The position numbers and the translations under genes are program-made. A model generated the notes under the pieces. It had not been told where the DNA came from. It worked only from the letters and a program-made list of their open reading frames with translations, and did not search any database. DNA of 64,000 nt from JADJYF01 sp965278995 (GTDB lineage: Bacteria > Pseudomonadota > Gammaproteobacteria > Ga0077536), in assembly GCA_965278995.1 (NCBI GenBank), contig OZ257136.1, forward strand, positions 434,001 to 498,000. The letters are read 5' to 3'. This document shows positions 42,088 through 50,179 of this stretch, in pieces; within the stretch, counting starts at the first letter, position 1; every line of letters begins with the position of its first letter.

Positions 42088-44391
42088 ATGGCGCGCAAGG
42101 ACGACGACCTCTACGCCCGAGCGCTGGAATACCACCTCTCGCCGCGGCCCGGCAAAATCGAGATTGCGCCGACCAAGCCGCTCGCCAATCAAGACGATCT
42201 CGCGCTGGCCTATTCACCTGGCGTAGCCGCGCCCTGCGAGGCGATAGTCGCCGACCCGCTGAGTGCGTCGCTGTATACGGCCCGTGGCAATCTGGTCGGC
42301 GTTATTACCAACGGCACGGCTGTGCTCGGACTCGGCGCTATCGGGCCGCTGGCGGCAAAGCCGGTTATGGAAGGCAAAGCCGTTCTGTTCAAGAAGTTCG
42401 CCGGTATCGATGTCTTCGATATCGAGATCAACGAAACCGATCCGGACAAACTGGTCGACATTATCGCGAGCCTTGAACCTACTTTCGGCGGTATCAATCT
42501 CGAGGATATCAAGGCGCCGGAATGTTTTTTCGTTGAGCAGAAACTGAAAGACCGCGTACGAATTCCGGTTTTTCACGACGATCAGCACGGAACTGCAATC
42601 ATTTCGGCGGCGGCGATCATCAACGCGCTCGAACTCGTTGGCAAGGATATTGCGAACGTCAAACTGGTGGCCTGTGGCGCAGGTGCTGCCTGTATCGCCT
42701 GCCTGCGTCTGCTCTATTCGCTGGGACTGCCGCGCGAGAATATTGTCGTCACTGACAAGGCCGGCGTGATTTATGTCGGACGAATCGAGCAGATGGACGA
42801 ACACAAGGCGTTTTTCGCGCGCGACACGCCACATCGCACGCTGAGTGAGGCAATCGTCGGCGCCGATATCTTCCTGGGCCTCTCAGGCCCGAATGTGCTG
42901 AACGGCGAAATGGTCAAGAGCATGGGGCCGCGGCCGCTCATCCTTGCCCTGGCCAATCCGACGCCTGAAATCCTGCCAGAGGAAGCGCGCGCCGCGCGAC
43001 CCGATGCCATCATCGCTACCGGGCGTTCCGACTATCCGAACCAGGTCAACAATGTACTGTGCTTTCCTTACCTGTTTCGCGGTGCGCTCGACGTCGGTGC
43101 AACGACCATCAACGAGGAGATGAAGCTCGCCTGCGTGCGTGCGCTGGCCAAGCTGACGCGACAAGAGGCGTCGGATGTCGTGCTGGCTGCTTACGGCAGC
43201 GAGGCGCTCAGTTTCGGGCCCGAGTACATCATTCCCAAGCCTTTCGATCCGCGTCTCATCACCGAGCTTGCGCCAGCGGTTGCCGAAGCGGCGATGGCGA
43301 GTGGAGTCGCGACGCGACCGCTGGCCGATCTGAAGGACTATCGCGAACAGCTGTCGAAGTTCGTGTTTCAGTCGGTGCTGTTAATGAAGCCGCTATACGC
43401 ACAGGCCAAACGCGAGCGCAAACGCGTTGTTTACGCCGATGGCGAAGCGCCGACCATTCTGCGCGCCGTGCAATCGGTGATCGACGATCAACTGGCACGC
43501 CCGATGCTGATCGGTCGACCGCAGGTGATCGCCAAGCGTCTGCATGACCTCGGCCTGCGCATGCAGCCGGGCAGCGATTTCGACATCGTCAATCCTGAAT
43601 CCGACGACCGCTATCGTGAATACTCGGATGCCTATCACGCGCTGATGAAGCGCAAAGGCGTTACGCTGCGGGATGCGCGCGATGTACTGCGCGCGAACAC
43701 CACTGTCATCGCAGCGCTGCTGGTGCGGCGCGGTGCGGCCGATGCGATGCTGTGCGGGTTGGCCGGCGAGTACCACGAACATCTGGCGCACGTGACGGAC
43801 ATTCTCGGCGCACGCGACCCCGACCGCGGCATGGCGGCACTGAACGTGCTGGTGCTGCGCAAAGGCACGTTTTTTCTCGGCGACGCTTATGTCAACGCCG
43901 AGCCCACACCGGCGCAGCTGGCCAACATGACCATCCTCGCTGCCGAACAGGTCCGCCGTTTCGGCCTGCAGCCCCGTGCAGCGCTGTTGTCGCATTCGAA
44001 TTTCGGCTCGAGCAACACGCCTGGCGCGCGCCGCATGCGCGATGCGCTGGACCTGATCCGGCGTGACGCACCCGAGCTCGAAATCGACGGCGAGATGCAG
44101 GCCGACGCGGCACTGCTACCGATGGTGCGCAACCAGGCGCTGCTCGATTCGCCCCTCGAGGGCCAGGCCAACCTGCTCGTCATGCCGAGCGTGGAGTCGG
44201 CCAACATCGCGCTCAATCTGCTGACGGTCCTCGGCGAAGGCGTGGCCGTCGGCCCGATTTTGCTCGGCTGCCGCTACCCGGCGCATATCCTGACCCCGTC
44301 AGCGACGGTGCGTCGTGTGCTGAACATGAGTGCGATGGCGGTGGTCGATGCGCAGGTTGCGGGACTCGGCGGGGTGGCGTCAGCGGAATAA
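42088..44391 (+). CDS. maeB: NADP-dependent malic enzyme with phosphotransacetylase-like C-terminal domain
   Basis: A 767-residue MaeB-type enzyme that decarboxylates malate to pyruvate with NADPH formation. The malic enzyme part covers residues about 15-430: AYSPGVAAPC near 42, FHDDQHGTAIISAAAI near 164-179, and the nucleotide motif VACGAGAACIA near 194. The C-terminal part (about 440-760) resembles phosphate acetyltransferase and probably binds acetyl-CoA as a regulator. AGAGAGGGGAGAA precedes the ATG. Its placement directly after ffh is unusual. Confidence 0.95.
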   Translation: MARKDDDLYARALEYHLSPRPGKIEIAPTKPLANQDDLALAYSPGVAAPCEAIVADPLSASLYTARGNLVGVITNGTAVLGLGAIGPLAAKPVMEGKAVLFKKFAGIDVFDIEINETDPDKLVDIIASLEPTFGGINLEDIKAPECFFVEQKLKDRVRIPVFHDDQHGTAIISAAAIINALELVGKDIANVKLVACGAGAACIACLRLLYSLGLPRENIVVTDKAGVIYVGRIEQMDEHKAFFARDTPHRTLSEAIVGADIFLGLSGPNVLNGEMVKSMGPRPLILALANPTPEILPEEARAARPDAIIATGRSDYPNQVNNVLCFPYLFRGALDVGATTINEEMKLACVRALAKLTRQEASDVVLAAYGSEALSFGPEYIIPKPFDPRLITELAPAVAEAAMASGVATRPLADLKDYREQLSKFVFQSVLLMKPLYAQAKRERKRVVYADGEAPTILRAVQSVIDDQLARPMLIGRPQVIAKRLHDLGLRMQPGSDFDIVNPESDDRYREYSDAYHALMKRKGVTLRDARDVLRANTTVIAALLVRRGAADAMLCGLAGEYHEHLAHVTDILGARDPDRGMAALNVLVLRKGTFFLGDAYVNAEPTPAQLANMTILAAEQVRRFGLQPRAALLSHSNFGSSNTPGARRMRDALDLIRRDAPELEIDGEMQADAALLPMVRNQALLDSPLEGQANLLVMPSVESANIALNLLTVLGEGVAVGPILLGCRYPAHILTPSATVRRVLNMSAMAVVDAQVAGLGGVASAE

Positions 44392-44538
44392 CGGTTCCTG
44401 CAACATCCGCAACGTCAGGGTTGCGTTGCTATCGTCCCCAGTAATGGCGTTGCCGGTCATTACGACTTCTGAAGCAAAAAGCGTCGCATTGCCGAGCGCC
44501 CAAGGAGCCGGGGCAGCAGAACGCCATCCGATTAGCGC

Positions 44539-45621
44539 CTAGCGAAAGGCCGGCATCACCTGCTGCGCAAAGTCGGCGAAGGCCTCACGCGCATGATCCG
44601 CCGCCGGCATGATGTTGATTTCCTTGATTCCAGCTTTCTCGACGTCATGGATCTGATGGATAATGTCTTCTGCTGACCCGACCATGCAGATTGCCTGAAT
44701 TGCTTCGGGCGTGATGAAGCGGCGTTCTTCCGGCATGTGATAGATCGCATGTCCTTCGTGAATCTGTCGAAAGCGCGATTCTTCGGGCAGACTGAACTTG
44801 CTTACCCGCTCGAGATACTCGTCCCACATATTGAGAAAATGTGGCGGAATGAGTTCGTCTTTACGGCCGGCCTTGTTCCAAATCTCATAGAAGAAATGCA
44901 ACTCGGTGGTAACCCAGCTGCCGACTTCGTTGATCACCCGCTCACTGCTCAAGTCTTCGCCGGCGCGCAGCACGGACGTGCAGGAGAACAAGGTGGTATG
45001 GAAATCAGCGTTGAGACTGCGCCCAATCGCCTGGGCGCCGTGCTGAATGTTGGTGTAGGCCGCACCGATCTGGTCCGTATCGCGGCCGATAGTGGTCCAG
45101 CCATCGCCGTAGGCCCCCGCCGCCTGACAGGCTTTAGGGCCATTGCCAGCGACGTAGATGGGAATACGATTATCGAGGTTCACGAAATAACGATCGCGAT
45201 GCAGAAATTCTATTTCGCGCGTCACACCGCGATAGTTGTAGTCCACCGCGTCGCCGTCGAGCAAGGCTCGTACTACACGCAAATACTCACGAAATTCACC
45301 GACAGGCATCGGGTCCTGCCCCATCACCCGCATTGCTGTGTGGCCAGTGCCGAGACCCAGGAATACACGGCCGGGTGCAAGTTGATTGATGGTACCGATG
45401 GAGTGCGCGGTCACCGGCGCGATACGGGTGCCCGTGATCGACACGCCAGTGCCGATCTGAATGCGCTTGGTATTTACCGCTGCCAATGTCAGCAGCGCAT
45501 AGCAATCGGACCAGATCATTTGTGAATCGGGGACCCAGGCGCGGTCATAGCCCAGATCCTCGGCATACTGAATCAAGTCCCAACGATCAATGTGCGGTGC
45601 GATGGTAATGCCAAACTGCAT
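44539..45621 (-). CDS. LLM-class (luciferase-like) flavin-dependent oxidoreductase
   Basis: A 360-residue TIM-barrel protein of the bacterial luciferase-like superfamily. Family signs are the N-terminal FGITIAPHIDRWDLIQYAEDLGYDRAWVPD, TKRIQIGTGVSITGTRIAP near 51-69, RVFLGLGTGHTAMRVMGQ near 84-101 and IPIYVAGNGPKACQAAGAYGDGW near 154-176. Members use FMN or F420; the cofactor cannot be decided here. It is divergent from the D-aminoacylase gene and may belong to the same catabolic group. Confidence 0.85.
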   Translation of the reverse strand: MQFGITIAPHIDRWDLIQYAEDLGYDRAWVPDSQMIWSDCYALLTLAAVNTKRIQIGTGVSITGTRIAPVTAHSIGTINQLAPGRVFLGLGTGHTAMRVMGQDPMPVGEFREYLRVVRALLDGDAVDYNYRGVTREIEFLHRDRYFVNLDNRIPIYVAGNGPKACQAAGAYGDGWTTIGRDTDQIGAAYTNIQHGAQAIGRSLNADFHTTLFSCTSVLRAGEDLSSERVINEVGSWVTTELHFFYEIWNKAGRKDELIPPHFLNMWDEYLERVSKFSLPEESRFRQIHEGHAIYHMPEERRFITPEAIQAICMVGSAEDIIHQIHDVEKAGIKEINIMPAADHAREAFADFAQQVMPAFR

Positions 45622-45978
45622 GGTGTACGTCTCCTCGGCCGACCTGGCCAGCCAGCACTTTAGCGGAAATTTCTTGCGCGATTACCATCTTAAAACGCCG
45701 AACCGCGACTGCACCATGCCTGTCATGGTTCGGGGCGCGCGTGACGCTCAGTACGGCGCCTGATGCTGCTGTCACGGGATCCCCGCTTCGGCTTCAGCGT
45801 CGCGGCGCCTCCCCACTGGCGAATCGGATTTGACTGCGTCATCCTGTAACGTCTGCGGGGTCGATCTGCGTCGCGAAGGTCAATCGACGCAGGCGCAGGC
45901 TGCGGCTGGCGCTTCAATCCACCCATTGCGTGCCGCGACTATAGCGCCCAACCATTCAGGCTGAATAAGGAGAATTCG
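45622..45978. other. 357-base divergent intergenic region
   Basis: Between the LLM oxidoreductase and D-aminoacylase-family genes. No gene, tRNA or long repeat is seen. The right end carries AAGGAGA, the ribosome site of the gene starting at 45979. Promoters for both genes should lie here, but no clear -35/-10 pair is visible. Confidence 0.5.
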
Positions 45979-47661
45979 ATGTCCTACGATTTAGTGATCA
46001 GGAACGGCACGGTGGTCGATGGCACCGGTGCTGCGCGCGTGCACGCGGACGTAGCCATCCAGGACGGCATCATCGTGGAAGTCGGTAAGGTGGTGGGCAG
46101 CGCCTCGAGCACCATCGACGCTGCAGATCTGATCGTCGCGCCGGGATTCGTCGATCCCCATACCCACTACGATGCGCAGATCTGCTGGGACGACGTAACC
46201 TCGCCTTCCTGCTGGCACGGCATCACGACGGTGATGATGGGTAATTGCGGCGTGGGCCTTGCGCCCTGTCGGCCGGAGGCACGTGAGGTGGCGGCATGGG
46301 ATCTGGTCAATGTCGAGGCGATACCTTTCGAGGTGCTGAAGCGAGGCGTGACCTGGGACTGGGAAACGTTTCCCGACTACATGGCGGCCGCCGCGCGCCG
46401 CGGGAGCGGATTGAACCTCGGCTTTCTCTGTGCGCTGACGCCGTTCCGTCACTACGTGATGGGCGAGGAATCCATGGAGCGCGCGGCCACCACGGCAGAG
46501 ACCGCCGAAGTTGCGCGCCTGCTGCATGAATCCATGCAGGCCGGCGCTTTCGGTTTCACCACCACTGCCGCTTCCCAGCATCTGGGCTACAAGGGGCGGC
46601 CGTTGGCTTGCCGTCTGGCGAGCCACGACGAATTGCGCAGCTATTCACGGGTGTTGAAAGATGTCGGTCGCGGTGCGATCGAGATAGCGCTCACCAGCGA
46701 AGTCTCGCGGGTCAATGCCGCAGAGCGCGAACTCCTCGAGCTGTTCTTGAGTGAGTCTGGTCGGCCGGTGACCTGGCTCGCACTCCTCAATCGCGATGAC
46801 GATACAGGCGCGGTGCAGAAGACCCTTGCCGAGACCACCGATCTGATCGAGCGCGGCGCCATTCCCCAATGCACCTGTCGCCCGTTCATCTTCCAGATCG
46901 ACGTGTCCAAACCGTTCATTCTCGCGAGCATGTCGTGTTGGGTACCGGTGCTGAACCAACCAGTAGAACGGCAGATGGAAATTCTGCGTGCGCCGCAGTT
47001 CCGGGCCGATTTCCGTGAAGCGCTGAAACATCCAAAGATATTCACCGGGCGCTGGGAGGTGATGACTGTACTCGAAGCTTCCAACCCGGCGCTGAAGAAA
47101 TACGAGGGTCGCAATATCGTCGATATCGCGCGTGAGCGCGGCGCCGATCCGCTGAATACCTTTCTTGATCTGGCCATCGAAGATCAGCTCGCGATGCAGT
47201 TCAATTACATCCTGTTCAATGCAGACGAAAGCCGCATTCCAGAGTTGATCACGGACAGCCGCACGATGATCGGCTTGTCCGATGGGGGAGCTCACGTCGA
47301 CAGCATTTGCGACGCCGGCTATGCCACTTATCTGCTTGGCACCTGGGTGCGCGATCGTCAGGTGATGTCACTGGAACACGCGGTGAAGCGCATCACATCC
47401 GAACCGGCCGATTTCTTCGGTATCCGGCGGCGCGGGCGCATCGCGCCCGGTATGGCCGCCGATTTCGCCATCTTCGATCTCGCAACTGTCGGTTCGGATG
47501 TCACCGGTACCATGCGTAACGATCTGCCCGGCGGTGGTCGTCGTTTGGTCATGACCTCGCGTGGCGTGGAATATACCGTGGTCAACGGCGAGGTGTTATT
47601 CGCCCACGGCGTCGACAGCGGTGCGCGCGCCGGTCGGGTGCTGCATTCGGCGAATGCCTGA
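45979..47661 (+). CDS. Amidohydrolase, N-acyl-D-amino-acid deacylase family
   Basis: A 560-residue zinc hydrolase of the D-aminoacylase/amidohydrolase type. Near residue 54 is the HxH metal motif in PGFVDPHTHYDAQ, followed by GITTVMMGNCGVGLAPC near 77-93 with the metal-bridging cysteine, and SDGGAHVDSICD near 434. The C-terminal strand GVEYTVVNGEVLF is also typical. The family removes acyl groups from N-acyl-D-amino acids, but related members act on other cyclic amides. AAGGAGA precedes the ATG. A cupin gene follows by 38 bases, probably in one operon. Confidence 0.88.
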   Translation: MSYDLVIRNGTVVDGTGAARVHADVAIQDGIIVEVGKVVGSASSTIDAADLIVAPGFVDPHTHYDAQICWDDVTSPSCWHGITTVMMGNCGVGLAPCRPEAREVAAWDLVNVEAIPFEVLKRGVTWDWETFPDYMAAAARRGSGLNLGFLCALTPFRHYVMGEESMERAATTAETAEVARLLHESMQAGAFGFTTTAASQHLGYKGRPLACRLASHDELRSYSRVLKDVGRGAIEIALTSEVSRVNAAERELLELFLSESGRPVTWLALLNRDDDTGAVQKTLAETTDLIERGAIPQCTCRPFIFQIDVSKPFILASMSCWVPVLNQPVERQMEILRAPQFRADFREALKHPKIFTGRWEVMTVLEASNPALKKYEGRNIVDIARERGADPLNTFLDLAIEDQLAMQFNYILFNADESRIPELITDSRTMIGLSDGGAHVDSICDAGYATYLLGTWVRDRQVMSLEHAVKRITSEPADFFGIRRRGRIAPGMAADFAIFDLATVGSDVTGTMRNDLPGGGRRLVMTSRGVEYTVVNGEVLFAHGVDSGARAGRVLHSANA

Positions 47662-47699
47662 CAGATGTCCGTGCAGTATCCGCGGAAGGGGAGAACGTC

Positions 47700-48212
47700 T
47701 TGAGTATCGATCGGGAGCGCAATCTCGTCATCGCCGGCACGGGTCCGGACGGTAAACCATGCTTTCTTTCGCGAGGTACGGCGCAAGCGATACAGATCCC
47801 CGGCGTAGTCGAAGCGGCCTTCATGTGGGGAGTGGACGATATTCCGGCTTTGCCTCACAGCATCGGCGGCCCGCCCGTGAGCACCACCATGCCTGGTGCA
47901 GGCGGCTCGGCGATGGGCGTGGTGCGCTTTCCGGCGCATTCGGCCGGCAAACTCGATGCGAAGGATGTGCTGCACGAGTCGACCGAGGGTGGGCAGGAAG
48001 GAAACGCCGCCATGCACGCCACGGCGACGATCGATTACGAGATCATCCTGTCGGGCAAGATAGACATTGTCTTGCCTGGCAATCAGCGGCGCACTTTGTT
48101 CCCGGGTGACATGCTGGTCATGGGCGGCGTGCCGCATGCCTGGGAGAACATCTACGACGAGGATTGCACCTACGTTTTTGTCGTCGTGGGTGCGACGGCT
48201 ACGGCTGGTTGA
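47700..48212 (+). CDS. Cupin-domain protein
   Basis: A 170-residue cupin starting at TTG 47700 with GGAAGGGGAG upstream. The core is ATIDYEIILSGKIDIVLPG, then RTLFPGDMLVMGGVPHAWEN near residues 131-150, with a His in the second cupin motif. Similar proteins are common beside ring-cleavage and amidohydrolase genes, but no reaction is known. Probably cotranscribed with the D-aminoacylase-family gene. Its last 14 bases overlap the remnant oxygenase frame on the other strand. Confidence 0.75.
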   Translation: MSIDRERNLVIAGTGPDGKPCFLSRGTAQAIQIPGVVEAAFMWGVDDIPALPHSIGGPPVSTTMPGAGGSAMGVVRFPAHSAGKLDAKDVLHESTEGGQEGNAAMHATATIDYEIILSGKIDIVLPGNQRRTLFPGDMLVMGGVPHAWENIYDEDCTYVFVVVGATATAG

Positions 48213-48462
48213 GCAAGACGTGCGCGCCGCGCTCGTTCAAGGCGATCGCGCTCAGGCCATTGGCGACCTTGTCGAGCCCGCAGAAATTTACCTCTCCCGG
48301 TACGCCGCGTAAACGTTTCTGGGTGTCGTAGCTCCATGCGTGATAGGGGCAGGAGAACAGTTTGGTGTTGCCGCCCTGGCGCCATTCGACCGCAGCAAGC
48401 TGCTCAATCAGTGATATCGAGTACGCAAATTTTACAAACTCGACGAAGTTGGCCCATCTCAA
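48199..48462 (-). pseudogene. Remnant of a Rieske ring-hydroxylating oxygenase alpha subunit
   Basis: An 87-codon frame in which residues about 30-85 match the second half of a Rieske [2Fe-2S] domain: the C-x2-H ligand pair in LFSCPYHAWSYD, then LRGVPGEVNFCGLDK. The first ligand pair (C-x-H) is missing, the N-terminal 30 residues have no likeness to the family, and the frame stops where the catalytic domain should begin. It is thus a fragment of a gene normally about 400 codons long. The adjacent stretch to 48733 is AT-richer and holds no gene. Confidence 0.7.
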
Positions 48463-48733
48463 TTAATTTCGTTGTCCGTCTCGGCCCACTACTGCTCCCA
48501 TGCGTCGCTTCTCTGATGATATTTACGAGCGAGATGTTGCATTCAGATCGAAGCCGTAATTTTGCTCGAAAAATGTTATGGCCTGAACTTTGCCACGGCA
48601 GCACAACCGATTTCACGACGCTATTAATCCGGAGCCGGGCAGCCTGGCTTGGATTAGTCGCGCATCGTGTCGTAGCTACCGATGTGTCTGGACTTTCGTC
48701 AATCATTCGAGCGGAGATGTCGGTACTGGGGTG

Positions 48734-49873
48734 TCACGCGTCGCCTTCATGTGGCGACAATCCGGATTGAATGGGCGGAGAGCGATGCAGTGCCCGGGAT
48801 AGCAGAGCGACAAGCTCGGCCTGCGAATGGACTTCGACTTTGATGAAGATCTGCTTGGCCAGAAATCGAATACTTTCGTAGGTCATTTGGCTCAGCGCTG
48901 CGATTTGCTTCAGCGATCGACCATGAACGAGGTGAGAGGCAACGCGGGCTTCGGCCGGCGTCAGTGCGAACAGGTCTTCGAGCTGCAAAGCGCTCTCTGC
49001 AGAATGGTCCGTCCCCAGTGCACTAATCAGGACCAGTACAAAAGCCGCGCTTTCGTCGCGCATATCGGTGCGTGCTGACGTTACCAATACACTGTAGCGA
49101 ACCGCACCTCGCCCCACCAGCAGGACGCCGCCTTGAGATCCTTTCCGAGCCAGCGCATCCCTGCATAAGCTGTCAAACTGCGTCTGTTCTGTCGTGTCCA
49201 CGCATTGGAGACGGCCGTTGCGAACACGAAATGCCGATCTGTCCGCAATTGCGGTGTTCGCCCACTGGTTCGAAAGCAGGATGCGGCCCTGCACATCGAG
49301 CGCGACCATCCCATGCGACACGCGATCAAGCGCTTCAGCACGCAGCAGCTCGACAGCATTGAGCCCAGCAATTCGAAACTGCAGGTTGACTGCACGTGCT
49401 AAAAGCGGCTGGAGCCTCCTTGCCAACGATAGATTGGTGTCGTCGAATTCCCAGCGACCCTTTGGATAGTGAATGCCGAAATAGGCGCGCCGTGCGGGCG
49501 TGTTCAGAATGGTTCCCGCAATACAGCCGCTGAGACCGTAACGGGGTAGAAATTCCGCGTAGTAATCGTGCGACTTCAATGTTTGCCGTGAGACGAATTT
49601 GAGATCGGTGGTAATCTCCCCGGTCTTCAGACGACGAAGCTCCATGGTACGTGGCTCACGGTCGAGAAAGCGTTCGACGTACTCTGGTATCGAAACGCTG
49701 TGCCAGGCGCCCGCCGAAAAATGCAGGTCGTCTCCATGCATCAAATACAAATCGCACGTGGACGCGCTGAAGTGGTTCGTAACTTTGCGAAGCACTGGAC
49801 GCCAGTCATCCGGCGCGAGTGCGGCGTCGAGCAAATCTCCCTGCAGGGCGGTAATGTCAGGCATCCGGTCCAT
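48734..49873 (-). CDS. LuxR-family HTH transcriptional regulator
   Basis: A 379-residue protein with a C-terminal LuxR-type helix-turn-helix (about residues 305-365: FALTPAEARVASHLVHGRSLKQIAALSQMTYESIRFLAKQIFIKV, split over the recognition helix). The large N-terminal region (about 1-290) contains PAS-like sequence (DRVSHGMVALDVQGRILLSNQWAN) but no receiver or autoinducer domain that I can name. A near-perfect palindrome lies 78 bases before its start, and a close match precedes the repeat-rich surface-protein gene, suggesting a regulon that includes both. Confidence 0.85.
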   Translation of the reverse strand: MDRMPDITALQGDLLDAALAPDDWRPVLRKVTNHFSASTCDLYLMHGDDLHFSAGAWHSVSIPEYVERFLDREPRTMELRRLKTGEITTDLKFVSRQTLKSHDYYAEFLPRYGLSGCIAGTILNTPARRAYFGIHYPKGRWEFDDTNLSLARRLQPLLARAVNLQFRIAGLNAVELLRAEALDRVSHGMVALDVQGRILLSNQWANTAIADRSAFRVRNGRLQCVDTTEQTQFDSLCRDALARKGSQGGVLLVGRGAVRYSVLVTSARTDMRDESAAFVLVLISALGTDHSAESALQLEDLFALTPAEARVASHLVHGRSLKQIAALSQMTYESIRFLAKQIFIKVEVHSQAELVALLSRALHRSPPIQSGLSPHEGDA

Positions 49874-49950
49874 GACGAACGTATGGGCTGTCCTTCCGAT
49901 GACGCTATGCGGGCCAAGCTTCAGGGTGCCGCGTCATTGACTGCAGCGCC

Positions 49951-49971
49951 CCTCCCATTTGGGAGGTGTGG
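49951..49971 (-). promoter_or_regulatory. Palindromic operator candidate upstream of the LuxR-type gene
   Basis: CCTCCCATTTGGGAGG (49951-49966) has 7-base inverted arms. Read on the minus strand with its flank it is ACACCTCCCAAATGGGAGGGG, which differs from the site at 52677-52697 at two positions. It lies 78 bases before the regulator start. The remainder of the 306-base gap 49874-50179 shows no gene. Confidence 0.6.
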
Positions 49972-50179
49972 CGAGAGCCTGCGGCTAAGATTATGCTGCC
50001 ACCGACTAACGCATGACTACTTGGTCCGGCCCAATCAATTATAGTCCGCGCCGCGTCATCGACATCCGCCGCTGTTAGGGAGCGTGTGGGATACGCTGGC
50101 GGTGTGGCGCTCGAGTAGAGTCGAAGTGTCCAGTAAGTGTCCGAATATAGTGGCCGAATATTGAGTGGGTCGCCGCAGC

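Noticed and set aside
48336..48770. 144-codon frame on the plus strand beside the LuxR-type gene
   Set aside because: No ribosome site or domain; it spans the oxygenase remnant and AT-richer gene-free sequence.
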